Source: Actinostola sp. cb2023
Taxonomy: Eukaryota > Cnidaria > Anthozoa > Actiniaria > Actinostolidae
Reading direction: 5' to 3'
DNA: 64,000 nt
Assembly: GCA_033675265.1 (NCBI GenBank)
Contig: JAUJYZ010000956.1
Span: 62,001-126,000, forward strand
The notes under the pieces are model-generated. The model was not told where the DNA came from. It searched no databases and worked only from the letters and a program-made list of their open reading frames with translations. This document shows, piece after piece, positions 34,257 through 43,145 of this stretch. How positions within the stretch are numbered: position 1 is the stretch's first letter; each line of letters begins with the position of its first letter. A program made the position numbers and the translations under genes.

Positions 34257-35158
34257 AATGTGCTTGCTTACCTTAGAACTTTGAAACGAATGACAAAAAA
34301 ATATAATGTCTGGAATAATGACATAGAAGTTCAATTCTATTTAGAGCTATTAGGAAGAGATCTGACAGAGAATCATTTCTTTATGGCGTGGGAAAATGGC
34401 AATTATGAAGATAGAACAAATGATGTTATTGATAAACTTTTAACTATTACAAATCATCCAGAAATCATTCAGTTAAGAAAGATGCTGAATGCTCTTCCCC
34501 ATTTTTACTATAAGATTTCATATGATATTTGTACTTGTGGAAGTAGAATGGCAGCCGATCGTGAAGAATTACAAATGAGATGTGCTTGCGGTATAGAAGT
34601 TCCAATGCCGATTATTTCAAACGATGCTCAATTCTACAAAACCCTTCAAAACATTATCGCGCCTGGATAGATCTTATTCTAGGCGTGGGTTCTGTAATTC
34701 CCGACGATGTAGTAAACAAGTGTAGAAATTACATTCATAGCAATTCAACTATTCAAGATGTAAGAACAACTCTTCGAGAAATGGGCCGGCCGGATTTAAC
34801 TAAACACGCATCGGTAGTCTGGAGCAGAGTCGCTGGCAACCCAATACCAAAAGTATCGCCTGACATACTTGTTAAAGGCGAACATCTCTTTATACAGGTG
34901 TTAGAAGCCAGAAACCATATCAAGGAGTTGCGTTACAAGAATAGAAAATATTACCCCTATTACGTTTTCAAGATATTAGATCTCTTAATACCAATGGGTC
35001 ACCCTGACCGTAGCATTCTGCGTTTGATTCATCTACAAGGCTCAGCCACAGTCGAAAAAAATGACGGTGAGTGGCGGCTGATATGTGAGAAGACAGGGTT
35101 AGAATGGAGATCTACCACAGCTACTTTAAGAAACATGCGTTGTAAATCATACCGCTAG
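34251..35158 (+). pseudogene. Poxvirus VLTF3-like late transcription factor, one frameshift
   Basis: Frame 34251-34670 gives the N-terminal part with a CTCG...CACG zinc ribbon (~34530-34595), then stops just as a second frame (from ~34640 to 35158) continues with a VLTF3-type C-terminal region: HYRAWIDLIL, IPDDVVNK, a middle segment ending near GRPDLTKH, NRKYYPYYVFKILDLL and WRLICEKTGLEW. In poxviruses and other NCLDVs VLTF3 is needed for late-gene transcription. The -1 change lies around CAAAACATTATC (34650-34660). Total about 300 residues. It could be a decayed gene, an assembly error or a programmed frameshift. Confidence 0.75.
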
Positions 35159-35348
35159 ATTATTATTATATATTTGCTATCCTGTCACATTTCGTAAATT
35201 ATAGATATGTAATGCTGCTAGATTATTATTATATATATGCTATCCTGTGATATTTCGTAAATTATAGATATGTAATGCTGCTAGATTATTATTATATATA
35301 TGCTATCCTGTGATATTTCGTAAATTATAGAAATGTAATGCTGCTAGA
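35152..35348 (+). repeat. 63-bp tandem repeat, three copies
   Basis: Unit begins CTAGATTATTATTATATATA and continues through GCTATCCTGTGATATTTCGT; three copies with few differences. Inverted copies lie at about 35745-35890 on the other side of the zinc-finger gene. Confidence 0.85.
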
Positions 35349-35724
35349 TTATTATATTACAGTTGCACCGTTCTATAAGGCCGCCACAATTATAACACGG
35401 GCCGCAAACATGAGTTTGTAATGTCTGCATAGAACAGAAAGTCTCATTACATTCTTTACAGGTAGTATCTCTATATTTGCATACGTGAGTTCCTAATCTT
35501 TGCATAGAACAGAAAGTCTTATTACAATTCGTACAAATAGGTTCTTTCTTCTTTTTTTCACATACTTTATTTCTAACATGATACGCTAGCATTTGCATAG
35601 TGCTGAAGGTCTTATTACATTCTTTACAAATGGGTTCTTTCTTCTTTTCACATACTTTATTTCGTACATGAGTTCCCAATCGTTGTTTGCTGCAGAAAGT
35701 TCTATTACACTTATTGCACTCCAT
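35344..35724 (-). CDS. C2H2/C2HC zinc-finger array protein (126 aa)
   Basis: Four fingers of the form CxxCxxTFxxxQxLxxHVxxxxC (about residues 3-25, 33-55, 64-82, 88-106), the linkers containing KVCEKKK, then a Cys-rich end (CYNCGG, CNC). The start is in TAGTATATGG. The fingers are very alike, so they arose by internal duplication. It is flanked on both sides by inverted 63-bp repeats, which it could bind or move with; both are inferences. Confidence 0.75.
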   Translation of the reverse strand: MECNKCNRTFCSKQRLGTHVRNKVCEKKKEPICKECNKTFSTMQMLAYHVRNKVCEKKKKEPICTNCNKTFCSMQRLGTHVCKYRDTTCKECNETFCSMQTLQTHVCGPCYNCGGLIERCNCNIII

Positions 35725-35744
35725 ATACTACAGGATAGCAAACG

Positions 35745-35900
35745 CCTAATAAGCAATCTAGCATTATATTTCTATAATTTACGAAATGCCGCCGGGGTAG
35801 CAAATATATAATAATAATCTAGCAGCATTACATATCTTTGTTGTACGAAATGTGGCAGGATAGCATATATATAATAATAATCTAGCTATATTACAGCTAT
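35745..35900 (-). repeat. Inverted partner of the 63-bp repeats
   Basis: About two diverged units in opposite orientation, e.g. CAGCATTACATATCT and AGGATAGCATATATATAATA near 35822-35875. Together with 35152-35348 they bracket the zinc-finger gene. Confidence 0.75.
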
Positions 35901-35981
35901 ATGTTTTACGAAATGTTATGGCCTGTTGAGCAGCTGTTGAAACTCTGTTGAGCAGCTGTTGGAATAATATATTGTATATAT

Positions 35982-36308
35982 ATGTCTGACGATCAAATAA
36001 CCAAAGAACCCGAAACTCCAATTGTTAAACAAAAGGATCCTAAGAAGGTGGCGGCTGGAAAAAAACTGGCTGAATATCATAGGAATGCTAAGAAGGCTCT
36101 AGAAAAGAATGTAGAAGATGTTCCAACAGCTACCAGCAGCTGGGTGTCTAAAATATCGCTAACAACAGCATTGACACTAGTTGGAATAGGCTTGACGGCT
36201 GTAGATTTATATTTTCGATGGAAGAAAGTAGATCCACCTGTTGGAACACCATCATCTGCGCCAAAAATAGAGTCTGCGCCAGCCAAATCTCGAACTGGGA
36301 TGGAATAA
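35982..36308 (+). CDS. Single-pass membrane protein, Lys-rich N-terminus (108 aa)
   Basis: Start in TATATATATG. Residues 1-45 are hydrophilic and basic; residues about 63-83 form one membrane segment (ISLTTALTLVGIGLTAVDLY); the tail is Pro/Ser-rich (PPVGTPSSAPK). No family recognised. First of three adjacent small membrane-protein genes, a cluster typical of virion membrane or lysis-type proteins in such elements (inference). Confidence 0.6.
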   Translation: MSDDQITKEPETPIVKQKDPKKVAAGKKLAEYHRNAKKALEKNVEDVPTATSSWVSKISLTTALTLVGIGLTAVDLYFRWKKVDPPVGTPSSAPKIESAPAKSRTGME

Positions 36309-36321
36309 ATATATCATATAT

Positions 36322-36540
36322 ATGGAAAACAAAATGATTAAGACAGTCACTGACGCTTCTGTAGTTATAGGCCTGGCAGCAGGTGTTGGCTATGTAAGCA
36401 AAAAAGTTTTGAAAGAATCTTTTCTCAACGACCCTTCAACGAGCCTACCCAATTATGGTAAATGGGTTTTAGTGCTGGCCAGTTCTTTGTATTTGAAACA
36501 ATATCTAGAAGACCAAAAAATACTGCCTAAATATCTATAA
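36322..36540 (+). CDS. Small two-segment membrane protein (72 aa)
   Basis: Start in CATATATATGG, 13 bases after the previous stop. Two hydrophobic stretches (ASVVIGLAAGVGYV near residue 10 and WVLVLASSLYL near residue 50) could each span or insert into a membrane. No family recognised. Confidence 0.55.
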   Translation: MENKMIKTVTDASVVIGLAAGVGYVSKKVLKESFLNDPSTSLPNYGKWVLVLASSLYLKQYLEDQKILPKYL

Positions 36541-36545
36541 TATAA

Positions 36546-36959
36546 ATGGCAAGCGCAGTTGTAATGATGGTGGCCGGGGCTGTTCTTAATGCAACAGCTT
36601 TTACAGGCTCGACGTATTTGGCGAAATCATTGGATAAGAAACATAGCGATGGGGAGAGAGCCCGACACGACAAAGCTATAGAACGTTATCAACAAGATAT
36701 GGGCGAATGGCGAAAGAAAAGAGAGCAGTACCAAGATTGGTTAACAACACGTTATATGGATACAAAAGTAGCGGATGGTAATTTACATGATACAGATTAC
36801 GCTTTTACATTATACTCAAAGGCCCATCCTGATTTTAGCTTAAAACAGCCTCAATTTGTCAATTATTACAAACCTAGTAAAAGTCAAAAACAATATGAAA
36901 TTATTTATGTTGGGCTTGGGATACTGGGGGCTGGTTTTTTAGCAGCGAGATATTTGTAG
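36546..36959 (+). CDS. Membrane protein with hydrophobic ends (137 aa)
   Basis: Start in AATATAAATGG, 5 bases after the previous gene. N-terminal hydrophobic segment (AVVMMVAGAVLNATAFTG), a charged helical middle (residues 30-110) and a C-terminal segment (IIYVGLGILGAGFLAARYL). The layout suits a protein anchored at both ends. No family recognised. Confidence 0.55.
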   Translation: MASAVVMMVAGAVLNATAFTGSTYLAKSLDKKHSDGERARHDKAIERYQQDMGEWRKKREQYQDWLTTRYMDTKVADGNLHDTDYAFTLYSKAHPDFSLKQPQFVNYYKPSKSQKQYEIIYVGLGILGAGFLAARYL

Positions 36960-36965
36960 ATTATA

Positions 36966-38168
36966 ATGGCAGAAGGTGGTTATGATGTGGAAATGGACCC
37001 TTTAGGCGAAGGGGCTGAAGATATTAACACTGATGAAACGCCGCTAATTCCGGAAGATGGCGAAGAACAATCTATGGCGGAGAAGGTTAAAAATTGGATA
37101 ATGAGTTCGGATCGTATTACTGACCCCCGGGCAAGACAAGTTCTGGGTTTAGGCGATCGTCGGCGGCCTTATGACCGAAGAACTCGAGAATATAATGAAA
37201 AATATGGGGTGCCGCCGGCGGAAAATATTGAGTTAAACGAAATGAGTGAACGTCCTGAACATGGTGTTCAAACCCAAGAAACGTCTTTTACAAATGACGG
37301 TATGTCCCGGGTAGAGAATTTAGGGGAGAATCAAAATACCGCTGAAGAAAGAATCAAAGAATTATATCCTGAATGGGATCCATCAAAAGCCAACTTTACT
37401 TTTGGTGCCGATGAATATGATAGGACTACTGTTAGACTAAAAAGTAAAGGCTCGAAAACACACTTATTAACATCATCAAAGCTGCCACAAACAATATTAA
37501 ACAATTTAGGCCGATCGGCTGAAAAGATTGAAATGTATAACGAGGCTAAAAATGAGCTTGGTAGATTCTACCCCGATAATGGGGTTAGTAGGGAAAATGG
37601 GTTTGATGTCAGAATCAATGAAAGAGATGTTATTGAAGTCAATGACGGCGACAGGTGGTGCCCGATTAGCACTAAAATGGGCGACTTATTTAGTGAAACC
37701 CCTTTTGGAATATCAAATAAAATTAAAAATGCTTTAGGCGAGTCTGCTAAAACCAAGATAACCCGATTAGCTGCCTCAGAAGCTAAATGTGATAAACAAC
37801 TAGCGACGTTATACCCTGAAGTATTTGACGTAAATAATAGGATAGATGACAACAATAGAAGCCTTAGTTCAATTAGATCGCAAATATCAGAATCTGAGTC
37901 GGAATATGAGATGTACCATAATTCTCAAAGACAGACAGATGAAGGGGAAAGACAAATGGAAACTATAAGGGATAAAAAATATGAATTAATTTCAGAGAAC
38001 AATAAATTAATTGATGATAATGAAGCTCTCACTAATAGTAGATATGAAATGAGAGTTCTGCAACATGGGTATGGTTGGGTATGGTGGGGTATATTGGGGT
38101 ATGCCGTGGGGTATTGTGACATCATCAATTTGGGGTATGGGGTATGGGTGAGTCAGGTCTATTTTTAA
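36966..38168 (+). CDS. Large hydrophilic coiled-coil protein, 3' end replaced by repeat
   Basis: Start in GATTATAATGG. About 360 genuine residues: acidic N-terminus, a middle with several RxxR basic patches, and a C-terminal coiled coil (from about residue 280). From about 38065 the frame runs into GGGTATGG-type repeat DNA giving a Gly/Trp/Tyr-rich tail, then stops at 38168. That tail is not native: the gene is cut by the junction with element 2. No family recognised; probably a structural protein of element 1. Confidence 0.6.
   Translation: MAEGGYDVEMDPLGEGAEDINTDETPLIPEDGEEQSMAEKVKNWIMSSDRITDPRARQVLGLGDRRRPYDRRTREYNEKYGVPPAENIELNEMSERPEHGVQTQETSFTNDGMSRVENLGENQNTAEERIKELYPEWDPSKANFTFGADEYDRTTVRLKSKGSKTHLLTSSKLPQTILNNLGRSAEKIEMYNEAKNELGRFYPDNGVSRENGFDVRINERDVIEVNDGDRWCPISTKMGDLFSETPFGISNKIKNALGESAKTKITRLAASEAKCDKQLATLYPEVFDVNNRIDDNNRSLSSIRSQISESESEYEMYHNSQRQTDEGERQMETIRDKKYELISENNKLIDDNEALTNSRYEMRVLQHGYGWVWWGILGYAVGYCDIINLGYGVWVSQVYF
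38065..38152. repeat. GGGTATGG-rich boundary sequence
   Basis: Ten or so variants of GGGGTAT(G/A)TTGG. It lies exactly where the element 1 gene loses its native coding and before the first TATA box of element 2, so it is the best candidate left terminus of element 2. No inverted partner was found to the right. Confidence 0.5.
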
Positions 38169-38212
38169 AACGTAGTTCTATTTTGGGACACCGATAACGT
38201 CATCGAGGGTGT

Positions 38213-38219
38213 TATAAAA
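38213..38219 (+). promoter_or_regulatory. TATA box of first PC4-like gene
   Basis: TATAAAA about 90 bases before the ATG at 38303. The spacing fits a conventional pol II core promoter with a short 5' leader, unlike element 1 genes. Confidence 0.55.
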
Positions 38220-38302
38220 CCTAGGGTGTAAGGCATCAGAAATCAAACCATTTCAACCCTCCAACCAAACACGTGTACATTTATTCAAGTGAAGTTGATA
38301 AG

Positions 38303-38647
38303 ATGGCCCTTCCACCAATCCTTGGTCGATTATATTTTCTTGGCGATCGGGATTATTGTGCAACCGTGAACACATTCAACAACCAACTCAAAATCCATAT
38401 AAGAAAGTTTTTCGAACCAAAAGCCATCCCAGGTGAAGCACCTCCTCTCTTGCCAACCAAATACGGGGTGGCCCTCGACATAAAAGAATGGAAGGAACTG
38501 ATGAAGATCGCACCAGAACTCAATACCGCGATTGAGAAATATCAGGCGAGACAAGAACCATCAGCAGACAATTTGGAATATACTAAAAAACTGAAAAACA
38601 AGAGAGTTGTAAATCATAAACCATACGACCGAAACTTGAATGAATGA
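38303..38647 (+). CDS. PC4/p15-like ssDNA-binding protein (114 aa)
   Basis: The middle of the protein follows the PC4 fold pattern: beta strands YCATVNTFNNQLKIHIRKFFE, a loop, then TKYGVALDIKEWKELM and a helix to residue ~75. PC4 relatives bind single-stranded DNA and act as transcription coactivators or replication helpers. The tail is basic. Chosen start 38303 follows the TATA box; an upstream frame extension lacks an ATG. First gene of element 2. Confidence 0.7.
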   Translation: MALPPILGRLYFLGDRDYCATVNTFNNQLKIHIRKFFEPKAIPGEAPPLLPTKYGVALDIKEWKELMKIAPELNTAIEKYQARQEPSADNLEYTKKLKNKRVVNHKPYDRNLNE

Positions 38648-38649
38648 AC

Positions 38650-39620
38650 CGATACCGTATGAAAAGAATAAAGAAATTAAACAAAAATTGTCTGCACTTC
38701 TTGAGTTCTCACATAGATTAATTTCATAAAATAAAGTAATTGACTTTCCCCGCTCTGTTAACTAACGGTTTTCCACTTATATAATTGTTTCTGTACTTAC
38801 AATGACACGTCCGCATAATTGTCTCAATTACACGTTTGATTGCACAAACACTTCAATATATCAACATGGAACACATTATTCAAAATCACACCGGAAGGGT
38901 ACCTGGAAAATCATTTTCAGCAATATACACAAGGTGCGAGAAATTATAAAACAAACTATTTTGTATCCCAAAATTCGAGGACCGGATAAAACCCACCTGG
39001 ACAGGTAACGATAAATTGGTAATTTGTTTTTTATACGCACCTCATCATTTGTAGTGATCTATATACATCTCTTGATTTTAGGTGGGTTTATTATAGTTAC
39101 CCATTTAGTCACTCTATTGGAACCAATGGCTTGACTGGAAAACCCTGTCACAGGGTAAAAAGTTGTAGTGGGGTCGAGAGGACAACTTATAACTGCATAC
39201 CCGATATTGTAAGAACGAAAGAAAAAGAAAAAAAAAAAAAAAAAAAACAAAGAAAGAGAGAAAGAAGAAGAAGAAGTAAAAGAAGAAGTAAAAGAAGAAG
39301 AAGAAAAAAAATAATAATAAAGATATATGTGTATATATATATATATATAATGTTTAATGTGAATAATGAAACCGTTAAGTATAAATATTGTACATTTGCG
39401 CGCGTATAAAACAAAACAAAATCAACGATCCATATCATTCAAATATAGGTTTTATTATACAACAATCCTTTTATACAGATTGATAGGAATACAATTTTTC
39501 TAATGGCTTATAGTGCTCATCAATGTTCATTCCTTCTTTTCACCTATTTTATTATCAATACAATCTTCCCAGGGGAAGTTGGCATTCGTATCAAAATAAT
39601 CAAAGTTTATGTAATCACTC
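38650..39620. other. Noncoding interval with purine-rich run
   Basis: No gene supported. An A/G run (AAGAAG/AAAGAG type) spans about 39217-39312, followed by a TA run at 39336-39350. Confidence 0.5.
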
Positions 39621-39624
39621 ATCA

Positions 39625-40266
39625 TCATGGTTGATTGTTCTTCCCACGCTTCATTGAAAATGTGTCTTCGCTAAATAATGAAATTGTACTTAAATTATCA
39701 AAATTCATCAAATCATCTGATATTATTCCATCTTCTTCCATACATGCCTCATAAACACTATCCACGTCAAATAATGTAATTGTGCTTAAATTTTCAAAGT
39801 CCATCAAATCATCTGTGTTGAAAATTACACTTGTATCTACGGTTTCTACATTTAATTGTTCGTTCCAATACTGACACCACCAATTCAACGATTTGTCATT
39901 TTGGTCACTCTGTCCATCACAGTACCATGGCTCGGTCTGATCTTCATGAATGGCATCTTCTACCGGTACATCCGTCATATTTTTATACAGTTCATTTTCT
40001 ACTTTTTCGACATCAAACTCTTCCTGACTCGCCATGTTGGCGTTCTGTCGTTGGTATATAGGTCTATTCTTTTTGAGTACGTTGTGAATTTCTTTATCGA
40101 CGGTATTAATATTCTCTTTCAGTCCTTCCCATTCTGATAAGGTTAGGACAATACCTTCATTGGTTGGAGTGTCATCCTTGTATTTTCTGATTGCAACCAC
40201 TACATTTCTTCGATATTCTTGATGAATACCAACTGTAATTTCAATATTCTTGTTTTCTAGTTCCAT
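39625..40266 (-). CDS. PC4-like domain protein with acidic repeat tail (213 aa)
   Basis: Residues 5-65 follow the PC4 pattern (EITVGIHQEYRRNVVVAIRK, then GIVLTLSEWEGLK and a helix). The rest is acidic, with two near-identical modules: DDLMDFENLSTITLF and DDLMNFDNLSTISLF about 40 residues apart. Clustered acidic and bulky hydrophobic residues are typical of transactivation segments, so the protein could couple DNA binding to transcription activation; this is inference. Divergent from the polymerase gene. Confidence 0.65.
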   Translation of the reverse strand: MELENKNIEITVGIHQEYRRNVVVAIRKYKDDTPTNEGIVLTLSEWEGLKENINTVDKEIHNVLKKNRPIYQRQNANMASQEEFDVEKVENELYKNMTDVPVEDAIHEDQTEPWYCDGQSDQNDKSLNWWCQYWNEQLNVETVDTSVIFNTDDLMDFENLSTITLFDVDSVYEACMEEDGIISDDLMNFDNLSTISLFSEDTFSMKRGKNNQP

Positions 40267-40312
40267 GATTACCTCTCGCAGTGTATTTTAAAACGAATAC
40301 AGTGAGCTTATT

Positions 40313-40522
40313 CTTTTTTATAAGCGAGGATTCTAATACAAGCTATGATGTAATTGTTTATGTGTCTTTATAAATCATAAGTTAAAATCTGGACATGACA
40401 TCATACACTTACATAAAAAACCCTTCCCGCCATTTTCAATTAAAAATCTGAAAATAGGAAAATGACCTAAATGTTCTAGTTTGAAAATGACATCATGCAC
40501 TTCGATGAAACCCCTATAAATA
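40313..40522. promoter_or_regulatory. Bidirectional promoter region with two TATA boxes
   Basis: Minus strand: TTATAAAAAAG near 40313-40323 serves the PC4-like gene starting at 40266. Plus strand: TATAAATA at 40515-40522 serves the polymerase gene starting at 40598. TGACATCAT occurs between them at about 40396 and 40487, and also at 38117 near the left boundary, a CRE/ATF-like motif possibly shared by element 2 genes. Confidence 0.5.
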
Positions 40523-42157
40523 TGAGTCGAATACTCCAATCCAGTATAGAGTTTCAGCAACCATCAAGCAGAGAACAACTCCAAAGAAAAAGAAACGATG
40601 GAGGATAACGACTGGTTGGAACAATTCATCGACCCAACTATACAATTATATGAAGTACCAGAATTTATCCGCATGGATGAACCGCGACAACTCTACGTGT
40701 GTAATATATGCAAGGTACCTTTTACACAAAAATACAATTTGAATCGACACCATAGAGAACAACATAACAGAACAGATACACTCACCTGTCCTAACTGTTC
40801 CAAAGAATTCACTAGAAAACAACATTTGCAAATTCATGAGAAAGTGTGTAACGGTGGGTCTTCCAAACGAAAACACCTCTCAGACTGTCCAGAACATGGC
40901 AAGCCGCACGCCTTAGTGATTTACTTTCGGCTGCACTGAGTGCATCCGTTATAACAGCAGGAGTTCCTGGCTCCTTTTGTACTTTCGAGCATTATCCAAT
41001 TAACTTATCGCACTAAATCTACCAGATTCGAGTTCGCACTGACAGGGATTTGTAAACCGATCTCCTGCACAAACACTGATGATTATTATAAATAGAATTT
41101 TGAGGTTTCTACAGTAAACACGGTAAATGAATGCTTTTTATATATTTTTTATATTTAGTACTTTAATAACGACTTAATGCCAACAATTTCAAGATAAATC
41201 ACGTACGGTTGTCATATATAGAACTTCGCGCGCTAACGCCGGCGAACTCTCCAAATGGAAGCAATGTTCGAGTTATTAAACGGGGGTAAACTTTACTGTA
41301 CATGTAATTATAAACTTTATTTATTAAGCGCAAAATATGTAATATTCTAAACAAAAATAAACAATACTATATATGTATTGTAAAAAAGAATGAAGGGATA
41401 TTATCTGAGCGAAGTAGTTGTCGAGTTACTTGGATTGTGCTGTATGTACTACACCAATTCACGTTATTAGACACTCACTCTTGTTTTCTTTTGTTCCTTT
41501 GCATCTAATTAACACTGACAGCTAACTAGAAGTAGTGCCCAGGTAATTGGAATCATTCTATAGAAGCATAAGTGTAACGTATGGCAATTTATTGCATGCA
41601 TTTTAAAAAGTAACATACATACGAACACCTGACACGAAGAAAAGACTACTCTCCTCTCCCTCCCCGTTCCAGACCCTGTTTAGGACCCCCTGAGGCCAGG
41701 GGCCTGTACTCATGGAGGCTGGAAAAGTAGGATATGAATTGCCGCAGGGATGGGAAAATTCTTACCTTTTCAAAAATGTTCCAAGGATTGTCACTGAAAT
41801 AGACCCAATTTAAGGAATAAATGAATCGCAATTACCAGAGGTACATACGCGGGCTGTTACGCTATGCGAATATTTTTGAAAATAAAAAAGTGTACCCTAT
41901 TTAAGGATCAAATATGATTTTATTTGATAGTAAAAATGAAAATATAGTACCCAATTTAAGAATCTGGAGGGTTCAAAAACCATACCCTAAAGGACCGGCG
42001 GCACATACATGTACCTACTATAGCGTATATATGGGAGTACTGATCCCCCCTGGGTTTACAACAAACTCAAGTAAAATTATACACTCTGTTCTAATTCACG
42101 ACATAGAGGCGAAACACCATACCCTGTCCAGCCGCACGTCCCATTCCTGAATACAAT

Positions 42158-42542
42158 TGGCCATTACAAAAAAGAGCAGGGGACTGGGACCAAGTCCGTA
42201 AAACTAATTCAAAAAGAAACTAGCAAAAATGGGCATCATTTTCTGACAGAGCAGATCAAACTTAGCTAATCTGGAAAGTTTGGTGAACTTTGGCTTAATA
42301 TTGACGATGCTAGAGGGCATCAAAGATGTACATTTTCCCATACAAACTCTGTATTTTTTTACATTCACTGTAAAATTTCAAAATTTCAAAAGTTTATAAT
42401 TCCGACAGAATTCACTCAAGTCACATCAAACTTTGCACATATGATAATTTCAACATGTTGTTTCATGTCATGAACTTAATTTCGTAATTACATTAATTAT
42501 AATAAACTCGTTCCCAGTCCCCTGCTCTTTTTTGTAATGGGC
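42158..42542. mobile_element. hAT-like MITE with 8-bp target duplication
   Basis: AATACAAT at 42150-42157 and 42543-42550. Inverted ends of about 28 bases include CCATTACAAAAAAGAGCAGG. Eight-base duplications fit hAT elements. Internal sequence is noncoding. Confidence 0.7.
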
Positions 42543-42801
42543 AATACAATACAACTTTATTAAGCCCTTTCAGTGCTAATTACATGTAATTCAGTACGTA
42601 CGTTGTAAAGTCAATAAAAGGAAAATAATGATAACTAGTACAGTATGATGCTTGTATTTGGTGTTGTTTAGGATAGTTGACCATTTATAGTCCACCCCAC
42701 CCCCGGTCACTAGTCCAAGTAGCCTTCTATGCAGCAGGTATGCGCACGTTAGAAAGTACCCCTTAAAAGATATATACGGGGTAGGCTATTAACAAGATAC
42801 T

Positions 42802-42945
42802 GCAGGTATAACCTACTAGGCCTACCCAAGCTGTCTACGAGACCGCAGGTATAACGCACTAGGCCTACCCAAGATGTCCACGAGACCGCAGGTATAACGC
42901 ACTAGGCCTACCCAAGCTGTCTACGAGACCGCAGGTATAACGCAC
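42802..42945. repeat. 43-bp tandem repeat, 3.3 copies
   Basis: Unit starts GCAGGTATAACGCACTAGGC and ends TGTCTACGAGACC; copies differ at one to three positions. Confidence 0.9.
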
Positions 42946-43059
42946 AAGTTGAAAATTCGTGATCAATTTGAAGCTAATAATTATTGTTTTGCCGCTACAA
43001 TCATTAGAAAGTTATATTTATTATATTTATTTTCTATATTTTTTCTTTTTTCTTATTAC

Positions 43060-43108
43060 TTGTAAAGAGCATTGAGATTTATATGTAATGCGCTTTTTCA
43101 AGAATTAA

Positions 43109-43145
<37 letters not shown>
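43060..43145 (+). repeat. Retroelement-like tail with (ATT)n
   Basis: TGTAATGCGCTTTTTCAAGAATTAA followed by about 12 ATT units, resembling the 3' tails at 24024 and 32654. No upstream RT coding was seen. Confidence 0.5.

Larger units (their letters stand above)
25674..38065. mobile_element. Element 1: integrated Polinton/adintovirus-type element with NCLDV-like genes
   Basis: A compact block of about 13 genes on both strands with overlaps or gaps of a few to about 100 bases and no introns: family B polymerase, small Zn protein, integrase (-), capsid protein, packaging ATPase, unknown, BRO-N/nuclease/zinc finger, PCNA-like (-), VLTF3-like, zinc-finger array (-), three membrane proteins, coiled-coil protein. 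Polymerase, integrase, double-jelly-roll-type capsid and ATPase define Polintons; PCNA-like and VLTF3-like genes are instead typical of nucleocytoplasmic large DNA viruses. No adenain-type protease or clear penton protein was found. The right end is lost where element 2 begins, so terminal repeats and total size are unknown. Confidence 0.8.

Noticed and set aside
34640..34675. Confident programmed -1 frameshift in the VLTF3-like gene
   Set aside because: No canonical slippery heptamer or clear downstream pseudoknot is visible, and other genes of the element have comparable indels.
39131..39438. Open frames across the AAG run
   Set aside because: Lys/Arg- or Phe/Leu-only translations of low-complexity DNA.
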